This document shows, in pieces, positions 1 to 5,442 of a DNA stretch of 52,578 bases. The number at the start of each line of letters is the position of its first letter. Position 1 is the first letter of the stretch. Both the position numbers and the translations under genes were made by a program. The notes under the pieces were generated by a model. It saw only the letters and a program-made list of their open reading frames with translations, did no database searches and was not told the DNA's origin. Origin of the DNA: a virus; IMG/VR virus record IMGVR_UViG_3300042486_000234, positions 1 to 52,578 of that record, one strand, 5' to 3'.

Positions 1-664
1 TAGACAACTTTACAGGTGCTGGAAGAGAAAGCAACGCCTCTTCCAACATTTTTCCAATCTCTTCCTGAACAAGTTCTTCCATCTCGTAATGAACTTCTCC
101 AGTATCGTCATTTGACATTCTCTTGAAGATGTCAATCCACTTTTCATCTTCTGAGTTTGCAATGTCAATGAACGATTCAAAGAACTGACCGCCACGATAG
201 TGAGCAGTCAATCCGTAAAAACCCATGCCCATCTCTTCATATGTTTCAATGAATGCGAGAGTTGGGTAGAGAGTGCTGATGTACTGCCACAATGGTGAAC
301 AAGGTGACCACGCAGTTTGATAACTAAACTCTGCGTAGTTTCGTGTAATGAGGTTCTGGTAAATCTCTGCTGGTGACCACTTAGTTCCCCAGTTGGCAAT
401 GTTCCAGTCGTACCAATCTTTGTAACCGTACATTACAATGTTTTCTGCTTGTTTCTTCTCGTGCGCTTCTTTTTCTGGGCTACCTTCGGCGTACCATCCT
501 GAAACTGTGTTTGCCAATGCATCTGGTGTTGGGTGCAGTCTGGTGAAATCGTAGATTGATTCATCATCCGTATTGCATCCATCAATTCTGACCCAATGCA
601 AAAAGTCCGAAAGTTCGGTTGCATCTCCAACCACATTGATTGTGTTGTTGCAGTAATTAGGCAT
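1..664 (-). CDS. Api92-like ferredoxin-fold domain protein, partial (C-terminus off the window)
   Basis: The frame is open from an ATG at 662-664 to the window edge without a stop, giving 221 codons of a protein that continues off the end. The N-terminus (MPNYCNNTINVVGD) and the later YDWNIANWGTKWSP segment (about residues 90-105) match what I know of the phage/plasmid Api92-like family (DUF1281, ferredoxin-like fold), where an N-terminal MPNxCxN and a central NWGTKW are the signatures. The role of that family is unknown to me. The gene overlaps the stop of the gene upstream by 8 bases. It is easy to miss because it lacks a stop here and other frames look open on top of it. Confidence 0.75.
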   Translation of the reverse strand, partial: MPNYCNNTINVVGDATELSDFLHWVRIDGCNTDDESIYDFTRLHPTPDALANTVSGWYAEGSPEKEAHEKKQAENIVMYGYKDWYDWNIANWGTKWSPAEIYQNLITRNYAEFSYQTAWSPCSPLWQYISTLYPTLAFIETYEEMGMGFYGLTAHYRGGQFFESFIDIANSEDEKWIDIFKRMSNDDTGEVHYEMEELVQEEIGKMLEEALLSLPAPVKLS

Positions 665-974
665 TTTCCTCTTCCTCTTCTTCGTAGATATCTACTTGGA
701 TTTCCATGTACTCCTGTGTGCATGGGTTTTCGGTAACAAAGTATCCGATGCGATTGATGTAATGAAAGCCACTCATAATCCATGTGCCTTCGTCACCATC
801 TACCCATGTCCAAATGTTTGCATCTGGTTGTTTGGCAATGAAAGCCAAATCTTCTCCATAGGTTTCAAACATCGTGCCATTCCAACCCATGTCACCATTT
901 GGGTTTTGAATTGGTTTGAATGTTGTTTCCCACAACTCCAAATCCTTTTCCATTTCTGTTGTGATTCTAGCCAT
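657..974 (-). CDS. Hypothetical acidic protein
   Basis: This gene encodes 105 residues and is not recognised. It is rich in Trp, Tyr and acidic residues and ends in a run of glutamates (EEEEEE, about residues 97-102). The ATG is preceded by GGAGGAGTA, a strong ribosome-binding site. It overlaps the upstream stop in a TAATG arrangement and its own stop overlaps the start of the Api92-like gene, so it is part of a translationally coupled run. A small acidic early phage protein is the most that can be said. Confidence 0.7.
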   Translation of the reverse strand: MARITTEMEKDLELWETTFKPIQNPNGDMGWNGTMFETYGEDLAFIAKQPDANIWTWVDGDEGTWIMSGFHYINRIGYFVTENPCTQEYMEIQVDIYEEEEEENA

Positions 975-1168
975 TACTCCTCCTCCTTCAAGAGTTCAAC
1001 CATTTCGTACAACACTTGTTGTAGCACCTCGTTACCCAATTCCACAACCCGTTCGTGAACATAACCTTCAACTTCTTCCATTGCTTCAATGCACTCGGCT
1101 TTTGACCAATGTGGGTACATTGCTTTCGCATCTTCCCAAGACCACTTGACTACAACTTCACTTGCCAT
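974..1168 (-). CDS. Hypothetical small helical protein
   Basis: This gene encodes 64 residues with no family recognised. The sequence is mostly amphipathic helix with many Glu and Val residues and ends in LLKEEE. The start ATG is 7 bases after AAGGAG (GCAAAGGAGAAGCGCAATG), inside the 3' end of the upstream membrane peptide gene. Its TAA overlaps the next ATG by one base. Confidence 0.65.
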   Translation of the reverse strand: MASEVVVKWSWEDAKAMYPHWSKAECIEAMEEVEGYVHERVVELGNEVLQQVLYEMVELLKEEE

Positions 1169-1286
1169 TGCGCTTCTCCTTTGCTTTGAAATAAAAAGTT
1201 GTTTGAATTACTCCGTATGCGATACCCATCCACATATAAAGTGTTTCTGTTTTGAATGTGACTGTTACATCTGCAAGAATTGACAT
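1158..1286 (-). CDS. Small single-span membrane protein
   Basis: This is a 42-residue reading frame from ATG 1284-1286 to TGA 1158-1160. The middle (LYMWMGIAYGVIQTTFYF, about residues 16-33) is a plausible single transmembrane helix, followed by a basic tail (KAKEKRNGK). The start overlaps the stop of the upstream gene as TAATG, and the 3' end carries the ribosome-binding site of the following gene, which it overlaps by 11 bases. This tight nesting supports translation. The function is unknown; small membrane proteins in phage early regions often act on the host envelope or on superinfection, but nothing here shows that. Confidence 0.55.
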   Translation of the reverse strand: MSILADVTVTFKTETLYMWMGIAYGVIQTTFYFKAKEKRNGK

Positions 1287-1459
1287 TACAGAGTTTCTCC
1301 TTCTTCAACTGCTTCTACACTCTGAAACTCACGAGTTTCAAAAAGAAACACACCTTTGTCTGATGCGTGTTCTTGTGCTGTGAATGAACTGTCTGCTTCA
1401 ATCTCATACACATCAGTTTCAATGTATGTGTAATACACACGGTACTTCTGGAGTTTCAT
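1286..1459 (-). CDS. Hypothetical protein (57 aa)
   Basis: This is a 57-residue frame from ATG 1457-1459 to TAA 1286-1288. Its N-terminus (MKLQKYRVYYTYIETD) suggests a beta-strand start. The remainder is acidic (VEAVEEGETL at the C-terminus). Both ends use one-base TAATG overlaps with neighbours, which is the main support for it being real. No homologue is recognised. Confidence 0.6.
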   Translation of the reverse strand: MKLQKYRVYYTYIETDVYEIEADSSFTAQEHASDKGVFLFETREFQSVEAVEEGETL

Positions 1460-1695
1460 TAGAACTCACCTTCCCCTGTGATTGAGAAATAAAGAAAGTT
1501 CCACACTTGCTCGTTTATGGTTTCGTAACCACCGCTACAGTCAAACTCAGCGACTGCTTTTACCCACTCTTTTGAATCTGCTTTCAATGGTTCATCATCG
1601 TCATCCGTAAAAAGATTTGATTCCCACCATGAACACGCAATCTCTTCGTCTGGGTTGAGTTCGCTGAGTAACCCAATCACCTTGCTTACCTTCAT
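1459..1695 (-). CDS. Hypothetical acidic protein
   Basis: I place the start at ATG 1693-1695, directly after AAAGGAGAAGAC, giving 78 residues. An in-frame ATG at 1737 has no ribosome-binding site and would only add 14 residues. The N-terminal MKVSKVIGLLSELNPDEE resembles the start of many small phage proteins in which a short helix is followed by a conserved N-P-D. The centre holds DDDDE. The function is unknown. It is the first gene of its run after a 75-base gap downstream of the HTH gene. Confidence 0.65.
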   Translation of the reverse strand: MKVSKVIGLLSELNPDEEIACSWWESNLFTDDDDEPLKADSKEWVKAVAEFDCSGGYETINEQVWNFLYFSITGEGEF

Positions 1696-1770
1696 GTCTT
1701 CTCCTTTGGTTGTTCGTGTATGGAACACTACAGACATCTGAATGGAATAGCAACCACCATTTCAAACTTT

Positions 1771-2205
1771 TTATCCAGCCTTACCCCGTGTGGCTTTTCC
1801 AAGAAACCCGTTTGCTCTGGCAAGCATTACTCGCTTGGCTGATGTGGACTTAGAGATACTGAATGCTTTAGCAACAGCCTCAATAGGTGACACTCCATAG
1901 TTCAATGCATCTTTGTAGATTCGGGCAACTTCTTCCAGAAGGTCATCTGGCAATGTTGCGCCACGCTGTGCGCCTTTGAGTGTTGCTTTGAAATCTGGTT
2001 TAGGAAGAATACTTGCGAGAGCATCTTTTGCTAATTGCACGATTGGTACTCGTCTGTAAATCTCCACCGTAATGGTGTTGTTATCAACTGATGTAATGCC
2101 GACACCTGTGAAGCGAAGCATTCCTCCAATTTTTGTGAACTTGATATTGACATCAAATTGCTGTTTGGTAACTGGGTCAATCCATGTGAAAGTTTCTGAG
2201 TTCAT
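1771..2205 (-). CDS. DNA-binding protein with C-terminal helix-turn-helix
   Basis: This gene encodes 144 residues. The N-terminal half looks like a small beta domain. The C-terminal part (about residues 85-140) reads as a helix-turn-helix: LEEVARIYKDAL, then SPIEAVAKAFSISKSTSAKR, then VMLARANGFL. The pattern P-x-E-A-V-A ... S-x-S-T-A-x-R ... A-R-x-x-G-x-L is one I know from actinobacterial and actinophage small regulators. The C-terminus is basic (GKATRGKAG). It follows the first WhiB gene with an ATGA overlap, so both regulators are probably made together. The target is unknown. Confidence 0.65.
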   Translation of the reverse strand: MNSETFTWIDPVTKQQFDVNIKFTKIGGMLRFTGVGITSVDNNTITVEIYRRVPIVQLAKDALASILPKPDFKATLKGAQRGATLPDDLLEEVARIYKDALNYGVSPIEAVAKAFSISKSTSAKRVMLARANGFLGKATRGKAG

Positions 2206-2504
2206 TGTTTGTTCCTCTTACTGCGAAGGTCTTTTCGCTTTCGTGCTGTAGTACCGCCCCAGATACCTAATTCGTAATTATCTAATGCAAAGTTGAGACA
2301 ACTTTGTTTGACAGAGCAGACATTACAAAACTGTTCAATAACAACTTTGTAGTGACCACCAGCAGAACCTTTTTCTGGGAAGAATTGGTCTGCATCAACT
2401 CCTCTGCAAGCACCTTTCTCCATCCATGTCATTGGTTCACGAAGAATAAGTGTTTTGCGAATCTCTTCTTGTTGATTGATGTAAATGCTCTGTGCTGAAC
2501 TCAA
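2202..2504 (-). CDS. whiB: WhiB-like iron-sulfur transcription regulator (first copy)
   Basis: With a TTG start at 2502-2504 the product is 100 residues. Four cysteines at about C33, C60, C63 and C69 (ACRG ... FCNVCSVKQSC) form the WhiB cluster-binding pattern C-Xn-C-X2-C-X5-C. GIWGG at 80-84 is the conserved turn before a basic C-terminal DNA-binding tail (KRKDLRSKRNKQ). The TTG lies 6 bases after GGAGG and overlaps the TGA of the gene upstream. The frame stays open further upstream, but only in sequence overlapping that gene. WhiB proteins are confined to Actinobacteria and their phages, and act by binding the principal sigma factor. This protein probably redirects host or phage transcription. 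Confidence 0.88.
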   Translation of the reverse strand: MSSAQSIYINQQEEIRKTLILREPMTWMEKGACRGVDADQFFPEKGSAGGHYKVVIEQFCNVCSVKQSCLNFALDNYELGIWGGTTARKRKDLRSKRNKQ

Positions 2505-2833
2505 ACTGCTTCCTCCATTTCCCAGAAGCCAAAGCAAGCACCATCGGAATCTAATGTTCCAAAGGTGCATCCTTCTGGTGCGATTGCATCCATCACATTG
2601 AAGAGATGGTCTACGAGAAACATTTCTTGTTCCTCGTCACGGACTGCTTTGGGGTCAATCATTGCGAACAGGACATCGTTCCAATCGTCAAGGATTGCTT
2701 CTTTGATTTTTGGGTCGTGTTCCCCGATGACTGCAAGGAAGGCTTTTGCCAAATCCTCGGTACGGAGTGTTCCTTCAGAAACGATGGAGTTTACCCACAC
2801 ATCTCCCAAAGGCTTGATGTTTTCGTAAGACAT
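2501..2833 (-). CDS. Hypothetical acidic protein upstream of WhiB
   Basis: This gene encodes 110 residues and is not recognised. It is strongly acidic and mainly helical in the first 80 residues (DLAKAFLAVIGEHDPKIKEA), ending FGFWEMEEAV. The ATG follows AGGAGCAAGT, but that ribosome-binding site sits inside a perfect 7-bp hairpin (2837-2855). It is coupled to the WhiB gene through a TGA/TTG overlap. Confidence 0.7.
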   Translation of the reverse strand: MSYENIKPLGDVWVNSIVSEGTLRTEDLAKAFLAVIGEHDPKIKEAILDDWNDVLFAMIDPKAVRDEEQEMFLVDHLFNVMDAIAPEGCTFGTLDSDGACFGFWEMEEAV

Positions 2834-2837
2834 ACTT

Positions 2838-2854
2838 GCTCCTTCTGTAGGAGC
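2838..2854 (-). promoter_or_regulatory. Hairpin enclosing the ribosome-binding site of the gene at 2501-2833
   Basis: GCTCCT at 2838-2843 and AGGAGC at 2849-2854 pair perfectly around a 5-base loop, and one more T-A pair can extend the stem. In the minus-strand transcript the downstream arm contains the AGGAG of the next gene, a few bases ahead of its ATG. Folding would hide the Shine-Dalgarno sequence. Two other early genes (starts at 5103 and 5386) have the same design. Confidence 0.55.
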
Positions 2855-2888
2855 ATCACATTACAGGTTCAGAACGGAAGTGGCAACT

Positions 2889-3044
2889 CTATTCTGAGTC
2901 TTTTTTGCCGTGTTGAATCATGGGCAAATACTTTTCAGGAAGGGTACTTCCACCGCATTGGTGCATCGGTGGGTAATTAGTTTTCACATACAAAATTACT
3001 TTGTGGTCACACCAAGGACAAAGATATGTCGTACCTTTATTCAC
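2889..3044 (-). CDS. Small zinc-ribbon protein
   Basis: This is a 51-residue frame from GTG 3042-3044 to TAG 2889-2891. It contains YLCPWCDHKVI near the N-terminus and HQCGG at about residue 29, so three cysteines and nearby histidines could bind zinc. GGAG lies 8 bases before the GTG, and the GTG overlaps the lysozyme stop codon (TAGTG), which decides the start. Small zinc-ribbon proteins are common in actinophages; the role is unknown. Confidence 0.6.
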   Translation of the reverse strand: MNKGTTYLCPWCDHKVILYVKTNYPPMHQCGGSTLPEKYLPMIQHGKKDSE

Positions 3045-3577
3045 TATAAACTCCAATGCCTCAATCCACCGTTATCAAGTAAATACTTGCTCACTTTTAG
3101 GTTACAGTCAAGTGTTCTCAAAAGTTTGATTCCACCACCACAAATGTTCTTTGTTACGGTCTGCCATGAAGAATTGACCTGTAGCAAGCCACTATCGTAT
3201 GAGCCGTTCTTGTTCAATGTCCAAATGATTTTGCCATTGGCATTCCACTTAGCATTTACTGCATCTGGGTTGCATCCGCTTTCACGCCATGCAATGTACG
3301 AAAACACCTGCACAGGGAGCAAACCGTAGTCACGGAATGCCTGCTCAAATTGAGGGCATCGCCTGGTTTTATCTGAAGGGATGCGCTTATCTTCAGGTTC
3401 TGGAATTGTTGTAGTTGTAGTTGGCACAATCAAGTAAGGCTCAACTGAAATTGGGTGCTTTGGGTAAACAGATTCTGGTGTATTTGCTGTGCTTGGGGAC
3501 ATTACAGAAAAGATGGAGGCGAGAACAAGATTCCCTGTCAGCGCAACCGTTTTGAGTATTTCCGACAATCTAAGCAT
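3044..3577 (-). CDS. Secreted lysozyme / lytic transglycosylase-like protein
   Basis: This gene encodes 177 residues. The N-terminus is basic, then hydrophobic from about 9 to 28 (LTGNLVLASIFSVM), with a likely cleavage near STA-N, so it looks secreted. A Thr/Pro linker (TTTTTIPEPE, 53-62) leads to a goose-type/SLT lysozyme-like domain from about residue 75. SYIAWRESGCNP carries the probable catalytic Glu at 99, and SGLLQVNSSW (129-138) matches the GLxQ(V/I)N motif. Four cysteines in the domain could form disulfides. It could be the endolysin exported by the Sec route, or a wall-remodelling enzyme. The ATG follows AAAGGATA. A strong terminator lies just upstream, so expression must come from read-through or from a promoter inside the preceding WhiB gene. 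Confidence 0.75.
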   Translation of the reverse strand: MLRLSEILKTVALTGNLVLASIFSVMSPSTANTPESVYPKHPISVEPYLIVPTTTTTIPEPEDKRIPSDKTRRCPQFEQAFRDYGLLPVQVFSYIAWRESGCNPDAVNAKWNANGKIIWTLNKNGSYDSGLLQVNSSWQTVTKNICGGGIKLLRTLDCNLKVSKYLLDNGGLRHWSL

Positions 3578-3600
3578 TCATTATCCTTTGTTCGGGTAAT

Positions 3601-3630
3601 AAAAAAGCCCCATCCATTGAAGTATGGGGC
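3601..3630 (-). terminator. Rho-independent terminator between the second WhiB gene and the lysozyme gene
   Basis: Read on the minus strand, GCCCCAT (3630-3624) pairs perfectly with ATGGGGC (3613-3607) around a 10-base loop and is followed immediately by six Ts (3606-3601). This is the clearest intrinsic terminator in the window. It ends transcripts coming from the second WhiB gene, 23 bases before the lysozyme ATG. Confidence 0.85.
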
Positions 3631-3670
3631 GCAAGGCTCGGTATGGGGAGCACTACAAGTTTACACCAAA

Positions 3671-4084
3671 TTAGCCTTCTAGCAACCTCTGGAGCAGTAT
3701 TTTTAGGTCAGGAAGTTCTTCTCCTATAAGGGGAATAATATCTACATCTATTTCATTGCGTAATGGGCGTGTTGTGTGAGCCCAATCACAATCATCACAA
3801 GCACAGCCTTGACGAAAGCGTACAACTGTTCCATGTTCAGCAAGATTGTTTGTTGTGTCCTTCTGTAGCGGTACACGCTCTTGTGGTGTTAGTCCACCCC
3901 ACACTCCATATGTTTCTTTTCTTCCTATTGAGAGACACTCATCCCAAACAGGGCAGACATTACAAACTTGTTTTGCAATGAGATAATTTATTTCTGGAGT
4001 TTGTGCGTCAAATGGTGGAAAGAAAATATCTCCATGCATTTTTCTGCACAGAGCATCCGACATCCATTCGGGAGTTTCTATCAC
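3671..4084 (-). CDS. whiB: WhiB-like regulator with extra C-terminal Cys motif (second copy)
   Basis: With a GTG start at 4082-4084 the product is 137 residues. The cluster cysteines are C13, C41, C44 and C50 (CNVCPVWDEC), with GVWGG at 60-64 as the conserved turn. Unlike the first copy it has a ~70-residue extension with HGTVVRFRQGCACDDC (84-99), a His/Cys motif I associate with actinophage WhiB proteins. The GTG overlaps the upstream TAG by one base. A strong terminator follows 40 bases after the stop. It probably modulates transcription through the sigma factor, and the extension may bind a second metal or DNA. Confidence 0.88.
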   Translation of the reverse strand: MIETPEWMSDALCRKMHGDIFFPPFDAQTPEINYLIAKQVCNVCPVWDECLSIGRKETYGVWGGLTPQERVPLQKDTTNNLAEHGTVVRFRQGCACDDCDWAHTTRPLRNEIDVDIIPLIGEELPDLKILLQRLLEG

Positions 4085-4380
4085 TAGTGTTTCTCTCGGT
4101 ACAAAACAAGAGCAATGATTGCGTATGACGCTAGGTCAATAAGAGAATCTTCAATTCCTTCGTTGCGAAGTTTGCTACCTTTCGCTGCGGATTGCAGACG
4201 AATCACTTTGTCGTTTGCACGAATGAGTGTTCCAACCCAAGCAGGTACTCCCCAGTCAGTTGATGCACGAACATTTGCAAGAGGGTCTTCACCTGTTCCG
4301 TAATCACTACCTTTTTTTTCATGCATCTCTCCCAACTCTTGGAGTATGCGATAAAACTCTGGGTGTCCTGTTCTGTCCAC
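4084..4380 (-). CDS. DUF1599-like small alpha-helical protein (MazG-type fold suspected)
   Basis: I choose GTG 4378-4380, which sits 10 bases after GGAGC and 2 bases after the upstream stop, giving 98 residues. An in-frame GTG at 4407 lacks a good ribosome-binding site. The sequence has KGSDYGTGEDPLANV (early), then LIRANDKVIRLQ, then EGIEDSLIDLASYAIIAL near the C-terminus. The DYG...E ... E-D-x-x-D-L-A-x-Y pattern is that of the DUF1599 family found in phages and related in layout to all-alpha NTP pyrophosphohydrolases. A nucleotide-related role beside the deoxyribosyltransferase-like gene is plausible but inferred. Confidence 0.6.
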   Translation of the reverse strand: MDRTGHPEFYRILQELGEMHEKKGSDYGTGEDPLANVRASTDWGVPAWVGTLIRANDKVIRLQSAAKGSKLRNEGIEDSLIDLASYAIIALVLYREKH

Positions 4381-4382
4381 GA

Positions 4383-4805
4383 TTATTCTGCTCCGTTTTC
4401 TGTCCACTCTTCAAGACTGTCCATACCGTAAAAAATTGGCATTTCCAACCTTTCTGCTTCTTTTATTTCTTCAATCGCTTCGTAGGCTTCAAACACCAGA
4501 ACAGCGTCACAACGCTTCATTACTTGAAAGCAATACTCATTCCAAAACTCTGTACTGTTGGGGTACTTTTGATTCCAGAAACCACAGGTAAGCACAGGAA
4601 TTACTGGTAGACATATTCCAGAGGTGTACAACTCTTCTGCTAGGTCAATAGCATCTTGGTAATTGTCATCTATATTGTCACGGTGATATGGCCCAACAAC
4701 ATACACATGAGGAAGAAGAATGTGAGCCAAGGTTCTCATAAACTCTTTGTTTACTCCTTCTACCATGATGTCTTCGGAGTAGTTTCTTAGAACGAAATCC
4801 CCCAT
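4383..4805 (-). CDS. Nucleoside 2-deoxyribosyltransferase-like (DUF4406-type) protein
   Basis: This gene encodes 140 residues. The core VYVVGPYHRD (from about residue 34), the helix DAIDLAEELYTSG, PVIPVLTCGFW, and CDAVLVFEA then EIKEAERLEMPIFYG follow the Rossmann-like order of the nucleoside deoxyribosyltransferase/DUF4406 family: GPY/GPM loop, P-x-P after strand 2, C/S-D-x-x-x-V in strand 4, and a conserved Glu before the last strand (E-x-x-x-A). Such proteins cleave or exchange the base of deoxynucleosides. The first 25 residues are extra compared with the family and may be non-catalytic. The ATG overlaps the upstream 25-codon frame as TAATG, which supports this start. Confidence 0.6.
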   Translation of the reverse strand: MGDFVLRNYSEDIMVEGVNKEFMRTLAHILLPHVYVVGPYHRDNIDDNYQDAIDLAEELYTSGICLPVIPVLTCGFWNQKYPNSTEFWNEYCFQVMKRCDAVLVFEAYEAIEEIKEAERLEMPIFYGMDSLEEWTENGAE

Positions 4806-4882
4806 TACGAATGCCTGTTCATATTAGAACGAATAGCCATGTAGTAGCAAGCAAGTGCGAGAACAATGAATACCTTTGTCAT
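4805..4882 (-). CDS. 25-residue hydrophobic peptide
   Basis: This is a 25-codon frame from ATG 4880-4882 to TAA 4805-4807 encoding one hydrophobic stretch (VFIVLALACYYMAI) and a polar tail. The evidence for it is positional: its start overlaps the previous stop (TGATG) and its stop overlaps the next start (TAATG), so it fills exactly the space between two coupled genes. GCAGGAAAAGTG upstream offers an AGGA ribosome-binding site. It is probably a tiny membrane peptide. Confidence 0.45.
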   Translation of the reverse strand: MTKVFIVLALACYYMAIRSNMNRHS

Positions 4883-5103
4883 CACTTTTCCTGCAACCAC
4901 TTCAGACCATTACGAAGATATACGGTGGCATAACAGAACGCCATGAATATAAATCCGTATTGTTTGGTTTGGATGGCAAAAATAATCCAAAGCAATTCAT
5001 TGACTGAAAGAAAAAAGAATGCGTGGGCGTGTTTTTTGCCAACATACCACATCCCTGTAACGCCGAAGATGGCAAGCACCCACGACCATATTTGTTCACT
5101 CAT
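4882..5103 (-). CDS. Small multi-span membrane protein
   Basis: This gene encodes 73 residues with three hydrophobic segments (about 6-22, 29-45 and 49-64) and conserved-looking features: WSWVLAIFGVTG at the start, NELLWIIFAIQTKQYG in the middle and YLRNGLKW near the end. The arrangement resembles small actinophage membrane proteins that look like half of a PnuC-type transporter; that is a weak impression only. The ribosome-binding site AGGAG before the ATG is buried in a perfect 13-bp hairpin. Confidence 0.65.
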   Translation of the reverse strand: MSEQIWSWVLAIFGVTGMWYVGKKHAHAFFFLSVNELLWIIFAIQTKQYGFIFMAFCYATVYLRNGLKWLQEK

Positions 5104-5105
5104 TT

Positions 5106-5135
5106 TGTACTCCTAATATCCGTATTAGGAGTACA
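5106..5135 (-). promoter_or_regulatory. Perfect 13-bp inverted repeat covering the ribosome-binding site of the gene at 4882-5103
   Basis: Positions 5106-5118 and 5123-5135 are exact reverse complements around a 4-base loop (TCCG on the plus strand). The arm nearest the gene contains TATTAGGAG, whose AGGAG is 7 bases from the ATG at 5103. In RNA this stem would be very stable and would block ribosome binding. As DNA it could also be a symmetric repressor site. No T-run follows, so it is not a normal terminator. Confidence 0.65.
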
Positions 5136-5146
5136 TTAGTACAGAT

Positions 5147-5386
5147 TTACTTGTCTGTACTCCAAGCGTGAACTGATTGAATCAGAACACCCAAAACATC
5201 GTCAGGGTTTTCATCCTCATTGACCAAAGACTGGCAATAGGTGGAAGCGGACTTAGCAACACTTTCTGCTTTTTCCAACTTCTTAGCCATTGATTCAATC
5301 ATCTGGCGAAGGGCTTGCTTGTCATCGTATGCACGAGCAAGTGATACCTGTAGGTCTTGAATTACTGCAAACTCAAATGACTCCAT
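5147..5386 (-). CDS. Hypothetical coiled-coil protein
   Basis: This gene encodes 79 residues and is not recognised. Residues about 8-55 read as one long amphipathic helix (QDLQVSLARAYDDKQALR, then MIESMAKKLEKAESVAKS), so a coiled-coil dimer is likely. The ATG follows AGAGAGGTTTT. It has its own candidate promoter (5414-5442) and a small hairpin over the ribosome-binding site. Confidence 0.65.
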   Translation of the reverse strand: MESFEFAVIQDLQVSLARAYDDKQALRQMIESMAKKLEKAESVAKSASTYCQSLVNEDENPDDVLGVLIQSVHAWSTDK

Positions 5387-5388
5387 AA

Positions 5389-5406
5389 AACCTCTCTTTT
5401 TAGGTT
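5389..5406 (-). promoter_or_regulatory. Small hairpin over the ribosome-binding site of the gene at 5147-5386
   Basis: AACCT at 5389-5393 pairs with AGGTT at 5402-5406 around an 8-base loop. In the transcript the downstream arm is the AGGTT immediately 3' of the AGAG ribosome-binding site. The upstream AACC can alternatively pair with GGTT at 5421-5424, giving two mutually exclusive folds. The stem is short, so this is weaker evidence than the hairpins at 2838 and 5106. Confidence 0.35.
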
Positions 5407-5413
5407 ATACACA

Positions 5414-5442
5414 AGCGTACAACCTATGAATGGTCTTGTCAA
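5414..5442 (-). promoter_or_regulatory. Candidate sigma70-type promoter with overlapping dyad
   Basis: On the minus strand TTGACA (5442-5437) is followed after exactly 17 bases by TACGCT (5419-5414), a perfect -35 and an actinobacterial-type -10 (TAnnnT). The -35 overlaps the stop of the gene at 5439-6875. A near-palindrome, GGTTATAC/GTACAACC (5403-5410 and 5417-5424, one mismatch), covers the -10 and the expected start of transcription near 5407 and could be an operator. The promoter would drive the early block from the coiled-coil gene onward. Confidence 0.55.

Noticed and set aside
433-783. A 116-codon minus-strand frame overlapping the left-edge gene
   Set aside because: It overlaps the Api92-like frame and the acidic 105-aa gene out of register. 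Its composition (Ser, Arg, His, Gln) is typical of a shadow frame, whereas the Api92-like frame carries family motifs.
1696-1770. Promoter in the gap before the 78-aa gene
   Set aside because: TTGAAA is present, but no convincing -10 lies at 16-18 bases (TTCAGA at best). Not strong enough to list.
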